Below are positions 1 to 11,386 of a stretch of 64,000 nucleotides of DNA, piece by piece; the first letter of the stretch is position 1; every line of letters starts with the position of its first letter. Location of the stretch: the NCBI GenBank assembly GCA_004380135.1, contig QXCR01000108.1:37360-101359 (forward strand), read 5' to 3'. Made by a program: the position numbers and the translations under genes. The notes below the pieces were generated by a model. That model made no database searches, was not told the origin of the DNA, and saw nothing but the letters and a program-made list of their open reading frames with translations. This DNA comes from Stemphylium vesicarium. Lineage: Eukaryota; Ascomycota; Dothideomycetes; Pleosporales; Pleosporaceae.

Positions 1-326
1 GCGTTGTTCGCCGGAGCGTCACTCCTGTCATCTTTCCAGCCGGGGTCTTCATCCTTGGGTGCCCACCCCAGATACTTCGCCATGGCCTCCTCGGTCAGCT
101 CCACCCCTGACCCCTCCACCCTCTCCTCCTCATCCCTTGTCTCCTCATCCCTTGTCTCCTCATCCCCTGTCTCCTCAGCAGGCAGCGCAGCATCCTTTGC
201 AGCATTGTGTAGTCCCATCACTGACATGCTGGAGGCACCACCGACCTTGACGCGCGAGAAAGCCTTTGTGGAGGAGACTTTGGCCTCGGGCCCAAAACTG
301 GTTTGAAAATGGTGATCAATCAGTTT

Positions 327-359
<33 letters not shown>

Positions 360-966
360 TCCTCCCCTGGGATTCTCTTGTCGATACCTGCGACTAAGAT
401 TCTCTTGTCAATCTCTGCGACGGTGTGTGAAGAAGTGGTGACGGGGAGTTGTGTGGGTAGAGCTTCACAGGTTTTTCGCTCACCCGAAACGGCTTCGTCA
501 AACAAACCTACTTCATTGCAGGCTGCTCCCATCCTGAGCCATTCTGCTTCTTCGAGCATGAACGGCCTTGCCAGGCACTCTGGCTGCTGGCACACAATGT
601 GGAGCTGTTTTGCAGCTGGGAGCGCGTCTCCCAACACCGACCATATGTCCATCCAAGTGGTGTTCAAGGATACGGATTTGACGGGGTTGATGATGATCTC
701 GAGGATCATCTTCTGGTGGTCGATGGAGAGGGTTTCTTCGTCCTCTGGACCCCATATGTGGTATGGTGTGAGAAAGAGGGTGGATAGCGCTATGACCTGC
801 GCTTCATTTGAGGTGAAGAGCTGTGCCGGGAGAGGCGAGATGCTTGTTTTATTACGTCGAATTCTGTTTCATTGCAGTCGACTGTTGCTGTGGTGGGGAG
901 GCTCTCAAGCCAAATCATGTCGCAGATCTCCTTAGGGAGCTTAGAGAAGAGGGTAAAGGCGGCCAT
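1..966 (-). CDS. 2EXR-domain-type protein, 3' end beyond window
   Basis: The model starts at the ATG at 966. The N-terminus FTLFSKLPKEICDMIW matches the opening F-x-F-x-x-LP-x-E-x-x-x-x-IW pattern of fungal 2EXR proteins, whose function is unknown. I read three exons: 966-856, 796-357 and 297 to beyond position 1. The first intron (855-797, 59 nt, GTAATA...GCAG) joins two frames in phase but has no clear branch point, so a frameshift is the alternative. The second intron (356-298, 59 nt) begins with the GT repeat. The last exon is acidic, with three near-identical ETRDEE-like units at about 130-185, and stays open to the window edge. Family assignment rests on the N-terminus only. Confidence 0.6.
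328..357. repeat. (CA)n / (GT)n microsatellite
   Basis: About 14 CA units lie on the + strand. On the coding (-) strand this is a GT run that directly follows the proposed exon end, so any of several GT dinucleotides could serve as the 5' splice site of the 2EXR-type gene. Confidence 0.95.
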
Positions 967-1285
967 GATGGTGGTAATGATGATGGTAATGATGATAGTG
1001 GTTCTTGTAGTGATGGCAATTTTTGTGGTGTTGTCAGGGGTTCTGAAAACTGGTCTTTTTTTTGAAAAAAAGCTTTTTGGCGTGTGAACGAGAATGTTGT
1101 CGCTGATTAGAACTTAGAAGGAGAATTGCCCACCTTATAAAGGATCCTGATTTCTCAAGTTTGGTACTGTAAGTGGGACTTGGAAAAATTTATTGTGAAT
1201 ACATCTCTACATACTGACTACCTCCACGCCGCCCTATCACCGACGCCCCCGATGCAACAACGTACACGATATGCGTCCAGCACAT
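967..1285. other. Intergenic: leader of 2EXR gene and 3' side of Zn2Cys6 gene
   Basis: Just upstream of the 966 start is a simple stretch rich in GATGGT/GATGAT units (about 965-1010). The remainder has no convincing ORF and should hold the promoter of the leftward gene and the terminator of the next gene. Confidence 0.6.
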
Positions 1286-3040
1286 TCACGCGAGACTGAC
1301 CCACCGCTCATTCTCGCAGATTCTCATATCTTCGCTTAGCACTATGCCTCTCGCGATATGTCTGCGCGCGTGGTACACGCTACCCAAATACCGCGACTCC
1401 TCTAGTTGGGTCAATCTTTCAAGCACAAATCGTAAATGTGCTTCATTGCTCATTGATGATTTTCCCAGTATGAAGAGTGGCCACAGAGCTGCCCCATTAC
1501 TTGATGGAAGACTCTGAAGTGCATCAATGATGGCAACTTGGAGGTCCTGCGCCGAACACGATATTTGAGGTATATGATTGTAGGATGGTAGGCGCGAGAG
1601 AACTTGGTTGTGCAAGTACAATATCGCGGAAAGGCGTTTTATCTCCGCGATCCGAACAAGGCTGCGCTCGCCTCCAATACCGGGCTGCATTATCTGCTTA
1701 AGACGCGATAGTTGGTCGAGGAGATCAAATGCTCTGACAGTATGCGTCAAAGTCTGTGTTTTGTCCTCTGTGCGCACATCGGCAGCCAGTAAGGATATAT
1801 GGTTAATGATCGAAATGAGCTCACGAGAGCAGCCCATTATGCTGTCAATCTAAACACAGTTTTCAGCGAGGCGCATACCGAGCTTGTGGAAGCGCGTACA
1901 TACCTGATGATATTTCTCGTTCATCTCCCAATGATGAGCCTCTACAAGTCCGTCATCGTGTCCCCACGCCGTTCTGCCCATAACCTCATGTGCAACGAGA
2001 TAGATTTCGCAGAACCCTCTAAGATCTGCGTCCGTTCTCGTATCACATTTCAATCCCTTTAGCATGCGCAGCCCCATGTTGAGATGTGTGATCCAACTCG
2101 GCTCGCATCCATCGGTGATATCGCGGAAGCAAAACATGACTATCGTCGCCAGGCTCTTCCAGTCCATCCGCTTACCAGAGAGGTGCTCGTTCAGCCCACG
2201 TATCGCTTTAGAGCGATGCTTTAGCGATTCAACTTCGTACGTCTTCTCGCCACTGAAATGGTATAATTGGCACGCTGATGCACCGAGCAGTGTTTCGCGA
2301 AGAGGCGCAAATTCGTGTGCAATCGGAAGCAGCACGTCGAGATAAGGGTTCGAGTTGCTACTGAGTGAGCATTTCGGAGCGATGAAGTGTGTGTAATAGT
2401 CTATTAGTCGTATTTCGCTGCTCTTTAGCCTGAAAACTGGGAGGGCGACTGATGTGAAGATGTCGCTAGAGGTCGTAGAGCCTGGGACGCGGGAAGATTG
2501 CCACGAACTTTCGTCTGGGTTGACAGTGTCGCGCCGAGTTGCAACTTGGCTGACTTCTTCTGTGCTCGCGTTTATAGGGGACCGATTCGCTGAGTACAAG
2601 TTTGTTCGCGCATTTTTCGCTGTATGATCAGCCCCAGTCCACTCCCGCTCTCCGGAAAGTAGGGCAGATGGTAACGTAGAGGTGAAGTTTTCGGCCGCGA
2701 TATGTAAGTCACTACTATCGGCTACTCCTAGAGATCGAGTCGGTTCCACCAATGTATTTGGCGAAGGCCCTGATGCTCCATCTGGTTTCCGCTTTGTCCT
2801 TGCGATCGATCTGTTGCTGCGTTTTGACCACACTCCTTCTCTGCCATGCACAATACCTCTTTGGCGAGCATCCTCTGCCCACAACAGTCGTGTTTCGTAT
2901 CTGCAACCTAAATCCAAGCGAGTGCATCGTCCGCAGTCAGGCCTCTCTTCCGTGCATCTCACGTGCGCTGTCTTGCACGTGACGCAGCCTGTTCTTTTGC
3001 GGGGACCGTTCTGTTTGCGCGGGCCGTTATTCTTAGGCAT
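1286..3040 (-). CDS. Zn(II)2Cys6 fungal transcription factor
   Basis: This is a 566-aa nuclear regulator by family. Exons are 3040-1904 and 1849-1286. The 54-nt intron (1903-1850) runs from GTATGT to TTTAG and joins phase 0. Residues C19, C22, C29, C36, C39 and C46 form a C-x2-C-x6-C-x6-C-x2-C-x6-C binuclear zinc cluster, preceded by a basic, twice-repeated NGPRK segment. The middle is Ser/Thr-rich. From about residue 200 on, an alpha-helical region resembles the Fungal_trans_2 type of effector domain. It sits 255 bp from the end of the 5-oxoprolinase gene on the same strand, which suggests but does not prove that it controls that gene and the transporter beyond. Confidence 0.9.
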
Positions 3041-3295
3041 AAGGTGCTATTGAAGCGAGTGTCTTCATCCGAGGACACGATGGAAGGTGAGGAAGGGAGT
3101 CTGGTAGGGAATCTCAGTGCAGTGGATGTGGCGCGCACCAGATCGCCGGACTTGGCAGGTCCGTTTGTGACTCCTGCGGGGCAAGGACGATTAGATCACG
3201 GGGCAAGCCTAGATGAGGCGCGGTTGCTATGAGGCCACCACAGATTCCGGGACCCAGGCTAAATGAGAAGGGTGTTGTGTTTAGATTCTAGAATA

Positions 3296-6200
3296 TTACG
3301 AAGCCGTGGCCTGTATCTCAGCATAATTTGCAACACTACCCGTTGCTCTCGGCCACCGCATCGTCGCGTCTGCAGTTCTATTCACTCCCACCTTTGCAAG
3401 CCCCGCTTGGCCGTAGCCACCACCCCCCGGTGTATACATTACACAGCGATCACCCGCATTCATTGCCACCATATTCTTCGGACCCAGATTGATCCATCTC
3501 TCGCTTCCATCCTCTCTGCGCTTGACCCAGTAGTTGGCGCCTCGTTCACCGCTCTGCCCGCCATTCATGCCATACGGTTCTGTCACTCGACGCTCCGTGA
3601 TGACACTGAACTTCAACGGAGCTCTGCACTGTATATCTCTAATGACCCCGTTACCGCCTCGATGCATACCATCGCCACCACTATCTTGCCTGATTGAGAA
3701 CTCGCGAAGGACGACAGGATAACGTTTTTCCAGACTTTCGGGATCTGTTATGCGCGTATTTGTCATGTGCGTGTGCACTCCAGAAGCCCCATGTGCGCTG
3801 GCGGTTGCTCCTGAGCCACCACAAACCGTTTCTCCGAACGCATATGCGTGGCCAGCCAGCTTCTTGCCATTCTTGTCAACACCACCCTCACCAAAGAAAC
3901 CGAGACAGTTCATGCATCCTTGCGATGCTCCAGCGACCTCGAAAGCTTTGAGGATGACATCGACGACACGTTGCGATGTATTAGTGTTGCCAGCGCAAAC
4001 AGCAGGTCCAGCTGAAGGGTTCAAAAAGCAACCTTCGGGCAGAACCACCTTGGTAGGTGCCAAGCAGCCTTGATTCATAGGAATCTCAGTTCCGATCAGG
4101 AGACGAAGTGAATACAACAGTGCAGAGTGTGTTATGGCTGGAGGAGCGTTCATGTTGCCATACAGCTCACAAGATGTACCTGTGAAGTCAAACTCCGCAC
4201 TGCCGTCTTCCTCAATCGTGACCTTAAGCTTCATGAACGAGCCATTGTCCATTGAGTCAGCGGAGGACAAAGTGGGTCCGCGCTCGCGGAGTGTTTGCTT
4301 TAGGAACGACCGGACAGCGATTTCAGCATTGCGCTGGATAGCAGCCATGTACAACTGTACAACGCTTTGCGAATACTCCTCCATCAGAGCTTTAACAAGC
4401 AATAGGCCTTTGTTGTTGGCGGCAACCTGGGCTTTCAAATCCGAAAGATTGTCCGCTAGTCTGCGGCTGCCGTTGCATCCCGGATAATTGCCGGGTGCGA
4501 GGAGGATTTCGGTGATACCATCTTCGTCAAAGTAGCCGTTACGAACCAGGCGAAATGATCTAATTGCAGCCCCTTCCTGCCAAAGCTCTGTAGAGTTGGG
4601 AGGCATAGACGTCCCGCCCAACCCGCCAATGTCGGTATGGTGCCCTCTCGAAGCGACATAGAAGAGTATTTGCTTGCCCTGGGGATCGAATACTGGTGTA
4701 ATCTGAAGGTGTAGGGTCAGTGTACCTTGCGCAAAGATATCTCCAAGGTGTGTACTTACGACCGTGATGTCGGGCAAATGTGTGCCTCCAGCCTCAGGAT
4801 GGTTGCTCACCAGAACGTCTCCGGGCACCAAATCGTCCTTGCGTAGCTCATGCTGGTATCTCACAGCGTAACTCATCGACCCGAGGTGTACTGGAACGTG
4901 AGGCGCATTAGCGACAAGGCCAGCGTCTGGGCCAAATATCGCACAAGAAAAGTCTAGCCGCTCTTTGATGTTGAGAGAGACGGAAGTGTTTTGCAAGGCC
5001 CTTCCCATTTGCTCTGCAATGCTCATGAACCGATGGCCGAAAACGCTGAGGCTAGCGGGGTCGATTATGGAGTCAGATAAGGAGTGCTTGTAGGGCGTGT
5101 TGATCTCGATCACAACATGTGCTGTCAGGATCTTGGCTGTTGCTCCGGGCACGACGACTAGGGTCTGAGTTGAGTCCAAAACAATGGCAGGGCCAGGGAT
5201 GAGAGATCCAGGCGGCAACGCATCTAGAATGTAGACTGGAGTCTTTAGGCTTCCGTGTCCCTTGAAGAACACGATCCTAGTGACGCTTGGTGGGATAGCA
5301 GTTCTCCCAAAAGTCAGCCTGGTAAGGTCGTCCGAGAGTCGATTGGCTTCTGTGGCTGTCTCATAGCCCTTTCCAACACCACGCACTCTAATGTCGTCGA
5401 TCAGAATCGAGCGATCTTCCGGGAAGTTGAAGTTGAATTCCTGCAAATGTCGCTGCAGGAATTCTGACTTGAAGTCTTGACCCGGCCTCGCTAGAATCAT
5501 CACGGAGGTATCTGTGCCTTGGTATCGCATGTTGAGATAGTGCTCGAATTCGATCTTGGGTTCAGGGATTCCCTGCCCTTTGATGGCGGCTTTGACTTGT
5601 TCTCTGAGCTCTCCGAAGATTTGTTGGAAACTTCGATGCGCTTCAGTCGAGTATGTCTGAGAGCAAGGGCGTTGTACTTCCGATACAACATCTGCCAGCG
5701 CTAGCCCGTAAGCCGAGAGAATACTGGAGTATTTGTGGATGATGATAGTATCGATGCCAAGCTTCGACGCAATCTCGCAGGCGTGCTGTCCGCCAGCTCC
5801 GCCAAAGCAGCTTAGATGGTGGTTTCCTAACCACGTCAGCCTGCCGATTGTATTTGTATCTGGTTGAACATACCAAGCAAATGACCTTTGGCTTCAGTCA
5901 ACGCCCGGATGGGTCGGCACATAGCCTCGTTGGCCACATCAAGGAAGCCATATGCTACTTCCTGTGGAGACAGACATTGGCCAGTCTCCGAATTGATCGT
6001 TTTGGCGAGCAGCTCGAACTTGTTGCGCACAATAACCTCGTCAAGAGGCTCGTTCTCATTTGGGCCGAAAATCTTGGGGAACGCGTCGGGCACTAAACGG
6101 CCGATGAAGAGGTTCGCATCCGTTACTGTAAGAGGTCCACCCTTGCGGTAAGAAGCTGGACCGGGGTGTGACGAAGCGCTCTCTGGGCCGACGGTGAAGA

Positions 6201-7439
6201 GACCGTTGCGCCAAGCCAGTATTGAACCTCCTCCAGCAGCTACAGTATTGATGTCGAGTTGGGGGCTTTGGATGGTTACGCCGGCCGTCGTCGTTTCGAA
6301 AACATGGTCAAATGTACCGCCGAATCGTGAGACGTCTGTAGAAGTGCCGCCCATGTCGAAGCCGATGATAGGAGTTCGGGTAGCTGGATCGTACGAAGTC
6401 CTGGCATAGCCAACAACTCCACCTGACATAAGGATTAGCGCCACTCATAGCAAAGGATTGTGGAATGCCATACCTGCTGGCCCAGAAAGTATGCCACGTA
6501 GCCCGCTGAAGAGGTCATGTCGCACAAGGCCTCCATCAGACTGCATGAACTCGCATCGAACGTCGTTTAAATGGCCACCTTGGAACCCTTTCCGAAAGCC
6601 GGCAAGATACTTTTTGATCTCGGGCGTCAGGTACGCGTCTGCTGTGGCCGAGCTTCCACGAGGAACCATCTTGATCATGTTCGCGGCAACCTGTGAAGAG
6701 AGAGACACTTGCTTGAAGCCAACCTCGAGGGCCAGCTGCCCAGCACGGACTTCGTGTTGCGGATAAGCGTAGGAGTGAGTAAAGCATATAGCAATAGTCT
6801 CGATGCCTTTCTCCCTAATGCCCTGCAACGGAGCTAATACAGCCTCATCCTCCAGTGGCTTCAGTATACGGATGAGTTGACCATTTATTCCTCGTTCAAG
6901 AAGACCTGGGACTTCATCTTGAGCAGGGAAGTGGCCGTCAACATCCTCGTCGAACCCCTCAATCGTCACTCTTTCGTCGACCTCGACGACTTCAGAGTAT
7001 AAGACTTCGGGCTTGTCGATGTTGAGATCGAATAGTCGTGGTCGGGATTGATAGCCAATTTCAATGAGATCGCGAAAGCCTCTAGTGACAAGGAAGGCGT
7101 GGCTTGTACCCTTCCTCTCTAGAAGAGCATTGGTAGCGACGGTTGTACCCATGCGTATACTGTCAATGCTGGACTTGGGCAATGGCTCATTGCGAGGAAT
7201 CTCAACCTTGAGGTATGTATTCAGTATGCGGCGTATTCCTAAGTCCCATGTTAACAGACTGATTGTTGCAAGACGTACGGATATGTACCCTCTGTTGGTG
7301 CGTCTTCATAGTTGGAGGGATCTACCGAAAGCAGCTTGAAAGCCAAATCAGACTGACCAGGGGCAGTAGCCCAAATATCAGTGAAGGTCCCACCTCTATC
7401 AATGGCAATCTTGATGTCCGTCACAGGCTCATTCGGCAT
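3296..7439 (-). CDS. OXP1: 5-oxoprolinase (ATP-dependent), hydantoinase A/B fusion
   Basis: It hydrolyses 5-oxo-L-proline (pyroglutamate) to L-glutamate with ATP in the cytosol, as part of glutathione turnover. Exons: 7439-7289, 7238-6474, 6422-5874, 5826-4760, 4702-3296, giving 1312 aa, close to the usual 1280-1300. Introns are 47-57 nt with GT-AG ends; the last (4759-4703) is in frame with no stop, so naive translation would add 19 residues inside DITV/ITPVF. Visible motifs: AIDRGGTFTD at the N-terminus, MGTTVATNALLERKG (Hydant_A_N), SGPAGGVVGYA and GFDMGGTSTD (hydantoinase A), FGGAGGQHACE, then from about residue 750 the hydantoinase B half with NHPEAGGTHLPD and SRGHHTDIGG. In-frame ATGs also occur at 7448, and a GTG/ATG-like extension reaches 7466; I chose MPNEP because it sits nearest the conserved start. 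Confidence 0.95.
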
Positions 7440-8143
7440 AGAACCCATCTTGACCCAGGCGAGCAACGAAGTGCGACAAGCTTATCGCGCCACATGGTGG
7501 CCACATATATATACCGTCCAGTAGTACATGACATCTTGTCATAGTGATATTGAGTCCCGAACTCGGCAATTGATATGATTGCAGTTCAAGGCCATGCTGC
7601 GGGGAAACTAGGAAAGGAGGAAGGTAGATACGATGACGGCACCGCGGAGTTGACGCGCATCCAGCGTGGGGTCCGTGTGCGCGCGACGACGCTTGCCGCG
7701 TTTTGGAAACCCCTACAGTCCCGCCAATCCACGTCGCTCGTCGTGTCGACCTTCCTCACCATCAACGCCGCATCCAAGCAACGCAAAAGTCATGCAGGCG
7801 GGTGGTCGTATCGACCATCCTCTTTTGTTCATGCAACTAGGCAATTGACCAGCAGTGTGACCGAACTTGGGCACTTGCGTACGCGACAATGCTATCCGGA
7901 TTCCAGATGCCGTCAAGCAAGATAGGCCTGATAGCCGTATCTGGGGATACCGAGAGCTGTTATTTGGTCCCACTTCACTGATTAATGAAAGCCGGGGTAG
8001 TATATCGATACCATGTTGTCGGTGGCTGGCCTGTGGAGATATAAGGGCTCGTCTCCATCATCATGGGAGAAATGAACTATTGACTACTTTACAGTCGAGG
8101 CCTTTACCGGTTTCGAAGCCCACTATCTTCTGAATCTATCATT
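7440..8143. promoter_or_regulatory. Divergent promoter, 5-oxoprolinase / Dal5-like permease
   Basis: About 700 bp separate the two start codons. A TATATATA box lies at about 7504-7512, placed for the leftward oxoprolinase gene. CTTATC at 7481-7486 is a GATAAG site on the - strand, the AreA-type GATA consensus. A TATAA element lies near 8040 for the rightward permease. Shared control by nitrogen supply is inference. Confidence 0.5.
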
Positions 8144-9805
8144 ATGTCTTTTAATGACACCCACGAGAAGCATATTAATTCTAGAGCTGTTGCTAGGAAT
8201 GAAGGCGACAAGGACGTTGATCAAGCAGCGCTGTTCCTCTCCGATGCTGATGGCTTCGAGCCTTTCACACGGCAGCAGGAGCGACGTTTGAAGAGGAAGA
8301 TCGACTTCATTCTCATACCAATGGTAAGACATCCCAATCTCCATCTTTTAGTTTTGGCTGATCATGCAGCTTTTCGTCACTGCCACGCTTGGTGCTGTTG
8401 ATAAGGTTGCTCTCTCAACAGCGGCCCTTTACGGTCTCCGCGAAGATAACAACCTCGTCGGCCAGCAGTACTCCTGGCTCGGTTCTATCCTCTCGCTGGG
8501 TGCTCTGGCCGGTATGTTTCCTTCATCCTACTTCCTCCACAAGTTTCCAGCCGCCAAATACCTCTGCTCTTGCTCTATCGGATGGTCTGCGATGGCGCTC
8601 ATTATGCCAGCCTGTCACAATTTCGGGGGTCTCATGGCACTACGGTTTCTGATGGGCGCGCTCGAGGCCATCATCGTCCCTGGGATTAGTTTGATCATTG
8701 CAGGGTGGTATAGAAAGAGCGAACAACCACCCCGAAACGCATTCGTCTTCGCGGCTATGAGCTCTGTCGTCAACGGGTTTCTCTCGTGGTAAGTTTCCTC
8801 CATATCCTTTGAAACTTCATGCTGATCATTTTTTCAATATAGGGCTGTTGGCCACATTCCTGAAACCGCTCCACTAGCTATCTGGCAATACCTTTACATC
8901 ATTGTCGGAACCATCTCCATGGCATGGTCGGTCTTCGCCCTTATCTTCCTGCCAGACACGCCGATGAACGCCTTCTTCTTGAGCAAGCAAGAAAAGATTT
9001 TCTGGGTACAGCGGCTTGCAGAAAACAAGACGGGCATTGTAAACAAAAAGTGGAAGCTAGATCAAGCTCTCGAGGCACTTTACGACCCCAAGACGTGGCT
9101 CATCTTCTTCTTCAATATCGCCATCAATATTCCGAATGGAGGTGAGTGAATGTTGGAATTAAGCTGCAGCCTCATATAAATGCTAACCATTGCAGGACTA
9201 ATCACTTTCAATGGAATTATCATCCAGAATCTTGGCTTTACCTCGATCGAATCCTCCCTCCTTGCAATGCCCACTGGCGTCATGTCCACTCTGGCATCAA
9301 TATTCTTCTCCATTCTCGCTGCGAAGTGGAGCAATCGCAGATGTCTCGTCTGCATGATCGCATGTCTGGTACCAATCACAGGGACGGCCATATTGTATGG
9401 CGTCTCACGCACTGCAGTTGGTGCTAGCTCGTTGGCCTGTATTTGTGCTATGCCTATTTTGGGCCTTACGTCGTCGGCATATCCCTCGCTCAAGCCAACA
9501 CAGCTGGTCACACAAAGAAAAACATACAATTTTCGATACTCTACATCGGCTACGCAGTCGGCAATCTCATCGGACCACAAACGTTTCGCTCCGAACAGGC
9601 CTCGGCATACACCGGTGGAGTGGTCGCTATGCTAGTCTGCTACTGTGTATGCATCGGACTGATGGCTATATACTGGGCTCTATGTGTCTTTCAAAACCGT
9701 GGGGTTGTTACACCAGCGATTGAAATTGAAGATGAAGGTATGGCGGCGGAGAACTTCCGGGATGTTACAGATCTGAAGCAGGGAGTGTTCAAATATACGA
9801 CTTAA
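8144..9805 (+). pseudogene. Dal5/allantoate-permease-family MFS transporter with apparent frameshift
   Basis: This is an anion:cation symporter-type major facilitator, plasma membrane by family, taking up allantoate, ureidosuccinate, vitamins or similar acids. Exons: 8144-8323, 8370-8788, 8843-9141, 9196 onward, with introns of 46, 54 and 54 nt. Family-typical blocks are visible: a GWYRKSEQ loop after TM5, LPDTPMNAFFL in the central loop, then NTAGHTKKN and GYAVGNLIGPQ near TM10-11. The last two lie in a different frame from the upstream part; the switch must fall at about 9428-9445 and needs a -1 shift. With it the protein is about 502 aa; without it the product ends at 9635 and loses the last helices. 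A 59-nt GT-AG intron (9369-9427) would also restore frame but would delete a predicted helix and lacks a branch site. Sequencing error is possible. Confidence 0.7.
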
Positions 9806-10343
9806 GCACATGTAGCCGGCAGTGAGGTCGAAGGGGTCCCAGATTTCTTTACTCCTTGGCTGGTACGTGATCAGGACCAGGCCACTTTGTTATGGAACGA
9901 GCAGTTTCAGCCTCCCCAAGCCTATCACTTCCAGCTCCCACCCGGCGCTATGCAACATCCGTCCTTCACGTCATTGTGCCTTTACCAAGCCTCACGTGTC
10001 CATCATACCTCAAACATCTTCACTCCTCATGCTTCGTATCAACTTATTGGCTTTTACAAGAACGCCTCCAAGACCAGCCGCAGCTGAAGCCTTGTTGGTC
10101 TTCCACATTCGACTACCCTGTGGGGCAACCTTGGCTAGTGCGCGTCATGATTGGTCGGCAAGTCCAGTCCGCCAATGACATCGCTGACCGGTCTGACCCC
10201 ACCACAGGCAGACAACAGCCTAGACTCGGTGTCACAGCCTCATGAACCTCGCTATTTAAGCACCTTTCCCTTAATACAAAATCGTTTTTAGGTAATACAA
10301 TCAACAGACTACACACACACACAAAACATCTTCCGCCACTGCA
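9806..10343. other. Intergenic, permease to DUF7730-like gene
   Basis: No gene seen. Before the next gene there is a TATTTAAG element near 10252 and a CA-rich leader (about 10310-10323). Confidence 0.5.
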
Positions 10344-11386
10344 ATGACGTCCGCCCTCGCTTCCCCACCTTCCAACTTCCAGCTGCAAAGCCCTCTCTTT
10401 GGCGTCTTGCCAGCAGAGATCCGCAATGAGATCTTCGAGCTAGCACTCATGCAATACGAGGACGACGCATCAGCCTATCCCAAAGACTCGTACTGGTACC
10501 GACCAGGGTTCTCCGGGCCTCACAAAGGAAGCAGTGCGCTTCTACGCACGTGCAGATTAGCGTACGCAGAAGGCCAAAAGGTGTTTCTACGAGAGCTAGA
10601 GTGGGCTTTCTGGTTCGGTACGCGGAGTCTTCTCTCCAATTCACTTGCAATTCTAACACTTACATTCCAGACCGTGGCCCAGAAGGTCGCACGTGCAACA
10701 GCGCATGCGAAGACTTCTTTAGAGATCTAACACCACAATCCGCTCAATCGCTGCAAAAAGTGCGTCTCTTCACCCAAATGTACTGGCTTGAAGGCGGGAA
10801 CAACACATTCTACCTGTTTTCGCTACCGCAGTTTCGGCCCACGCAACTCACCATCACGATCCGGTATTCAGACTGGTGGAACTGGGAAGACAACGCGCCA
10901 CTGATCATGAGCGAAGGCTGGTTGCGTTTTTTCAAAGGAAACCCGGGCTTGCGCGAGCTACGAGTCGAGTATGAGACGCTGAGCTGGAAGAAGGACGAGA
11001 TGATGCGCATCATCCAGCGGAACAAGCACTGGAAACTTCCGGTGAGAAGGGAAGGCGGAGATCTGAAGGCTCATGAGTTGGAGGGGTATCTCAGTGCTGA
11101 GGAGACGCAGCTGCAAGAGTGGAAGTGGAAGGGGCCGAGTAAACTTGATGGCGTAACTTGGGCTCATCATGGTACGGCTGATGAGATCGAGTATGTGGTT
11201 GTGACGGATACGTGGAAGTTTGTTGAAGGGGAGCTTGAGGAGAAGGAGTTGGAGGGGAGGTTGACGGGTATGATGGCGGCGCCCGCGATGAGGCATGTTC
11301 GGAATCCTAGATCGGCGCAAGCGATGTCGAGGCATGCGAGGTTACTCAATAGGCTTCGTAGGAGAGGGGAGGATCCAGTCGAGTAG
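10344..11386 (+). CDS. DUF7730/F-box-like protein of unknown function
   Basis: Exons 10344-10617 and 10671-11386 are joined over a 53-nt intron (GTACGC...CTAAC...CCAG, phase 1), giving 329 aa. The segment FGVLPAEIRNEIFELAL near residue 28 is the LP-x-E-[IL]-R-x-x-[IV][FY] pattern shared by fungal F-box-like and DUF7730 proteins, followed by an ALLRTCRLAYAEG segment typical of the same proteins. The rest is rich in Trp and charged residues, with no catalytic motif that I recognise. The C-terminus is Arg-rich. A role as substrate adaptor would be guesswork. Confidence 0.75.
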
